The position numbers were made by a program, and so were the translations under genes. Positions 60,516 to 64,000 of a stretch of DNA of 64,000 bases are shown one piece after another. The notes under the pieces are model-generated. The model made no database searches. It worked only from the letters and a program-made list of their open reading frames with translations, and was not told where the DNA came from. The stretch is from JAPXSY01 sp033812795 (GTDB taxonomy: Bacteria; Verrucomicrobiota; Kiritimatiellia; RFP12; UBA1067). The DNA lies in NCBI GenBank assembly GCA_033812795.1, contig JAPXSY010000001.1, positions 62,001 through 126,000 on the forward strand. Reading direction: 5' to 3'. How positions within the stretch are numbered: the first letter of the stretch is position 1; each line of letters opens with the position of its first letter.

Positions 60516-61587
60516 AGCTACGGCGGACTCCGAATCGGACTAGCACCGGACGATGGAGACTGAACGGGCCGTGTGCCGGTGTGAAGACGCCGCTCTTCGC
60601 GTCGTAGGCATAGGAAAACAACTCGTTCGAATTCTCATGGCCCAGTAAAACGAATTTTCCGCCGGGCAGAAACTCGAAATCACGGGGAAATTCGCCCACC
60701 AGTTTGGAGATCGCCAGCAAGGACATGCGCCCACTGTCAGGATCGAGATCATACGCCGCGATGCTGTCATGCCCGCGGTTCGAACCGAACAACTGACGTC
60801 CGTCCGCGGAGAGTTTGATCGCCGCCGCCTTACTGTACGCCTTGAACTCCGGCGGAAGCATCGGGACGGTCTGCACCAAAACAAACTCCTCCCCCGTATA
60901 CCGGAACGAAGAGATCGTGTTGTTCAACTCGTGCAGGACGAACGCGAAACGTCCGTTGGGATGGAACAGGATGTGGCGCGGTCCGGCTCCGCCCACGCTG
61001 CGGATGGTCAGCGTAGATCGCTCGCGCAATCCGCCCCGCCGTTCAGGGAAGTCGTATACCCGCACTTGATCAAGGCCCAGATCTACCACGCAGAGATACC
61101 GTCCGTCCGGTGTCACTTCCGCGCAATGCGCGTGTGCCTTGTCCTGCCGGGGTTTGCTCGGACCTTCGCCCTCGTGCTGCACTGTCACGGCCGGCGCATC
61201 GGTGAACCGGCCGTCTTCAGCTAATTCGAACACCCCGGCCACCGCATTCGTGTACTCTGCAAAAGCCAACGCCTGTTCCGAAGGATCGAGTGCCACATAA
61301 CAGGGTGGCGTCACCCCTACCGGACAATGGTTGAGCAGCCGGAGCGTATCACCCTGCACCTCATACGCCGCAACAGCGCCGTTTTGCGCGGACGCCCCGT
61401 ACTCCGGCATACCGAGCCCGGCGTACAGGCGGGTCCGGCTGGCATTCAGCGTCAGGTGGATGGCGTTCTCGATGCCGCCCACCAGACCGACCGGACAAAA
61501 CGCGCCGGTTTCGCTGTCCGTCTCGAAGATGTGGATGCCCTCTTTTTTCTCATCCGTATAACAACCCACGTAGGTTAGATAGCGCAT
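60514..61587 (-). CDS. lactonase-family seven-bladed propeller (6-phosphogluconolactonase-like)
   Basis: A 357-residue protein of the Pgl/YbhE beta-propeller lactonase family. Family text is clear: YVGCYTDEKKEGIHIF start, AYEVQGDTL, HCAEVTPDGRYLCVVDLG, GAGPRHILFHPNGRFAFVLH and LPGGKFVLLGHENSN. Hydrolysis of 6-phosphogluconolactone (pentose phosphate pathway) is the known role of some members; others act on different lactones. The ATG at 61587 has AAGAGGGAAC upstream, and the longer in-frame extension is unlikely. It lies 106 bases downstream of the CoA-ligase-like gene. Confidence 0.88.
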   Translation of the reverse strand: MRYLTYVGCYTDEKKEGIHIFETDSETGAFCPVGLVGGIENAIHLTLNASRTRLYAGLGMPEYGASAQNGAVAAYEVQGDTLRLLNHCPVGVTPPCYVALDPSEQALAFAEYTNAVAGVFELAEDGRFTDAPAVTVQHEGEGPSKPRQDKAHAHCAEVTPDGRYLCVVDLGLDQVRVYDFPERRGGLRERSTLTIRSVGGAGPRHILFHPNGRFAFVLHELNNTISSFRYTGEEFVLVQTVPMLPPEFKAYSKAAAIKLSADGRQLFGSNRGHDSIAAYDLDPDSGRMSLLAISKLVGEFPRDFEFLPGGKFVLLGHENSNELFSYAYDAKSGVFTPAHGPFSLHRPVLVRFGVRRS

Positions 61588-61693
61588 GTTCCCTCTTAGC
61601 CGACAACGTTTGAGCGTTGAACGTTCATATGATTCCTTGTCTCTTCCCATCCCGTGCGGCAGACTGGCAGAACCCCTGCGGCCCGCCGTTTTC

Positions 61694-62974
61694 TCAACCG
61701 CGAACCTCGCGAAACACGCGCTTGGCCTTGCCTTCGCCGCGCGGCAGCGTGCCGGGTTTAAAGACATCACCTTTCGGACTGAATCCGAGCCGCTTCTTGA
61801 GGTGTTTCACCACCTGATAACCGGTGACCCCCTCCTCCACCTCAACGTTGATGCGCACATCCGTCACCCCGTGGCACTCCTCCAGAATGATCTGGTATTC
61901 CGGTAACACCCCCGGGATTTCCATCAGTGCCTGTTCAACCTGCTTCGGGAAGAAATTGACGCCTTTGATGATCAGCATGTCGTCACACCGTCCCGTGATC
62001 CGGTCGATGCGAAGACTCGTGCGGCCGCAGGCGCAGGGCTCCCGGCTGACGATGCGCGATAGATCCCGCGTACGGTAGCGGATCACCGGAACCGCTTCGC
62101 GTGTCAGCGAGGTGAACACCAATTCGCCCACCGCTCCGTCCGGCACGGGCGCGCCAGTCTGAGGGTCCACGACCTCCGTGAGGTAGTGATCCTCCCAGAC
62201 GTGGATGCCGCAGCGCGCCTCGCAATCCATCCCGGTGGTCCCCACCCCGCCCGTCTCGGTCATTCCATAGATGTCGAATGCGCGGATTCCGAGCCGTGAC
62301 TCCACACGGTTGCGCATCTCGTCGGAAAACGACTCCGCCCCGAAAATCCCGATCTTCAAATGGGGCAGTTCGATCTGTTTCGCATCCAGTATCTCCATGA
62401 TACGCGCCGCATACGAGACGACCGAACCCATGGCCCGCACCTTGAAGTCGCGCAGCAGCATGATCTGGCGCGCCGTATTGCCGGAACTGGCGGGCACGGC
62501 GAACATCCCCGCGAGCCGCGCACCGTGATAAAAGCCGAATCCGCCGTTGAACAGACCGAAGGTCGGCATGATCTGAATCGCGTCTCCTGGCTGAAGGCCA
62601 GCCATCACCTGACACCGCGCCATGCACTCCGCCCATTGCGTCAGATCGGCCTCGGTGTACGCCATCACAACCGGCGTGCCGGTGGAACCTGAACTCATGT
62701 GCATCTCCCGAATGGTATCTTGCGGCATGCAGAGCATACCCAGCGGATACTGATCGCGGAAGTCGTCTTTGGTCAGGAAGGGCAGGGACCGGAGATCATC
62801 CAGCGAACGGATATCTCCGGGCTCGATGCCATGCGCGGCGAGCCGGTCCCGGTAAAAGGCATTGTTGGTCCAAACGTGGTTGACGGTCCATTTCAGTCCC
62901 GCGAGTTGCACAGCCGTCAACTCGTCCCGAGACAGGGTTTCCGCCCGCTCGTTCCAAAATCGTAATCTGCTCAT
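61694..62974 (-). CDS. phenylacetate-CoA ligase-like adenylate-forming enzyme
   Basis: A 426-residue PaaK-type enzyme. P-loop MSSGSTGTPVV, the acceptor motif YGMTETGGVG and hinge/C-domain text GELVFTSLTREAVPVIRYRT and KGVNFFPKQVEQAL are intact. It would activate an aryl or short acid with ATP and CoA. In anaerobic gut-type bacteria such stand-alone copies often serve aromatic-acid salvage (indole- or phenylacetate); that is inference. The ATG at 62974 begins MSRLRFWNERAE. An iron alcohol dehydrogenase is divergent. Confidence 0.9.
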   Translation of the reverse strand: MSRLRFWNERAETLSRDELTAVQLAGLKWTVNHVWTNNAFYRDRLAAHGIEPGDIRSLDDLRSLPFLTKDDFRDQYPLGMLCMPQDTIREMHMSSGSTGTPVVMAYTEADLTQWAECMARCQVMAGLQPGDAIQIMPTFGLFNGGFGFYHGARLAGMFAVPASSGNTARQIMLLRDFKVRAMGSVVSYAARIMEILDAKQIELPHLKIGIFGAESFSDEMRNRVESRLGIRAFDIYGMTETGGVGTTGMDCEARCGIHVWEDHYLTEVVDPQTGAPVPDGAVGELVFTSLTREAVPVIRYRTRDLSRIVSREPCACGRTSLRIDRITGRCDDMLIIKGVNFFPKQVEQALMEIPGVLPEYQIILEECHGVTDVRINVEVEEGVTGYQVVKHLKKRLGFSPKGDVFKPGTLPRGEGKAKRVFREVRG

Positions 62975-63145
62975 ATGCTTTTGCCCTGCCCCGGCGGATC
63001 GTTGCACGTTCCGCCTCAAACCTTCATGAAAAGAAAAGTATGCTATCGTTTCCCTCTGAATCCGGCAATCTAATCTTGATTTCACCTTTCATCCGCATCT
63101 TTTTTCGCTCCCCATTCGGCCGCGATTCCGTTACGCTTAAAAACC

Positions 63146-64000
63146 ATGAACCTGATTCCCCCTACCCTGTTGCATCCGAACCGGACCCTTGCCGGGCCGG
63201 ACAAGATATTGCATCTCACGCAGGAAGCCGCCGGGTTCGGCCCGCGCGGATTGCTCGTGCACGGCGCTTCACTCCAGCGCTCCGGCCTGCTGGACGCAAT
63301 TTTGGCGCAACCGCCGTCTGGCATGACCGTGCACACCTGGTGCCACGCGGGCGGCGAGCCGACCGTCCATGCGGTGGAAGCCTTACGTACCGCGATCCGC
63401 ACGGAACGTCCCGACTGGGTGGCGGCTGTCGGCGGCGGCAGCGTCATGGACCTCGCCAAAGCGGCCGCGGGACTGGCCGACGCGCCAGAAAGCGTGACGT
63501 TCTACATGAGCCACGCCTCGCTCATCCCGCCCGCACCCCTGCCGCTGATCGCAGCGCCCACTACTGCGGGGACCGGATCGGAGGCGACTGGAGTCGCCGT
63601 GCTGACCGATCCGGAACGCACACTCAAACAATCGATCCGCCATCCCTCCTACCTGCCGCGTCTGGTGATCCTCGATCCGCGGCTACTGCGGGACTGCCCG
63701 CCCGACACGTTGGCCGCGGCGGGTCTGGACGCCTTTGTGCAAGCGTTCGAATCGTATACCAGTCGGCACGCCACCCCCTGGACGCGGGTACTCTCTGAAC
63801 TCGCCCTCACGCGTATCGCACAAAATCTGCTCCCCTTGTATCGCGGCGACGCCGACCGGGCCGCCGCCATGCTGGAGGCCAGTTTTCTGGCGGGTGTGGC
63901 ACTCTCCCACGCGCGGCTCGGCGTGGTGCACGGCCTGGCCCATCCGTTGGGCGTACGCTTCCATGCGGCCCACGGCCTCGCCTGCGCCTGTTGCCTGTCG
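63146..64000 (+). CDS. iron-containing alcohol dehydrogenase, cut by the window end
   Basis: The first 285 residues of a group III (Fe-dependent) alcohol dehydrogenase; the frame is open to 64000, so the C-terminus lies outside. Seen: the nucleotide-binding GGGSVMDLAKAAAG near residue 95, APTTAGTGSEATGVAV, and metal ligands in AGLDAFVQAFESYTSRH, GVVHGLAHPLG and HAAHGLACA. Known members reduce aldehydes or ketones to alcohols with NAD(P)H, fitting a fermentative cell. No strong ribosome binding site is seen. Confidence 0.9.
   Translation, partial: MNLIPPTLLHPNRTLAGPDKILHLTQEAAGFGPRGLLVHGASLQRSGLLDAILAQPPSGMTVHTWCHAGGEPTVHAVEALRTAIRTERPDWVAAVGGGSVMDLAKAAAGLADAPESVTFYMSHASLIPPAPLPLIAAPTTAGTGSEATGVAVLTDPERTLKQSIRHPSYLPRLVILDPRLLRDCPPDTLAAAGLDAFVQAFESYTSRHATPWTRVLSELALTRIAQNLLPLYRGDADRAAAMLEASFLAGVALSHARLGVVHGLAHPLGVRFHAAHGLACACCLS

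Overview
The window looks like a chromosomal segment of a GC-rich anaerobic bacterium of the PVC group, most probably Kiritimatiellota. This is inferred from the gene mix (mcsA-mcsB-clpC with pyruvate formate-lyase, secreted pectin-degrading enzymes, a very large autotransporter-type repeat protein, a hydrazine-synthase-alpha-like cytochrome) and from intergenic DNA full of short palindromic repeats. No 16S gene is present to settle it.

Layout. 0-6 kb: Tat-exported metallophosphoesterase, a broken esterase remnant, and the protein-arginine-kinase operon mcsA-mcsB-clpC. 6-13.4 kb: purN, a 14-bp minisatellite and a cloverleaf-like palindrome, then a minus-strand run of a 3D-domain protein, glnS, aconitase and an RG-rich zinc-finger protein. 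13.5-19.7 kb: a gene remnant, then an Orn/Lys/Arg decarboxylase overlapping fhs, a palindromic mobile element, 5-formyl-THF cyclo-ligase and a secreted orphan. 20-31 kb: secreted carbohydrate genes (sugar isomerase-like protein, family-unknown hydrolase-like protein, GH28-like protein, rhamnogalacturonan lyase, double esterase), one tRNA and a 1.3-kb nest of repeats. 31-34.4 kb: a parvulin lipoprotein, pflB and tRNA-Arg. 34.4-43 kb: PpiD-like chaperone, FecR-like protein, Rrf2 regulator, TPR protein, GMP synthase with a collapsed glutaminase domain, HerA-like ATPase and a Cys-cluster protein. 43-53.5 kb: sugar isomerase-like protein, 1605-residue repeat protein, hydrazine-synthase-like cytochrome, rplT and rpmI. 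53.8-60.3 kb: a five-gene plus-strand operon (creatinase-like, creatininase-like, DUF4432, secreted TIM-barrel-like protein, RhaT-like transporter). 60.5-64 kb: lactonase, phenylacetate-CoA-ligase-like enzyme and a truncated iron alcohol dehydrogenase.

How the genes fit together. Pyruvate formate-lyase would supply formate; Fhs, PurN and the cyclo-ligase handle one-carbon tetrahydrofolate chemistry. The 20-31 kb block suits extracellular attack on rhamnogalacturonan/pectin. The 53.8-60.3 kb operon looks like an uncharacterised uptake-and-breakdown unit, with an operator-like inverted repeat over its predicted promoter.

Most notable: (1) a family of nested palindromic non-autonomous mobile elements, with one copy flanked by a 9-bp target duplication inside another hairpin and serving as the empty site for an inner element found in the other two copies; (2) a diverged rpmI-rplT fragment fused to the 3' end of the hydrazine-synthase-like gene; (3) a GMP synthase lacking the glutaminase catalytic core; (4) the creatinase/creatininase/DUF4432/RhaT operon.
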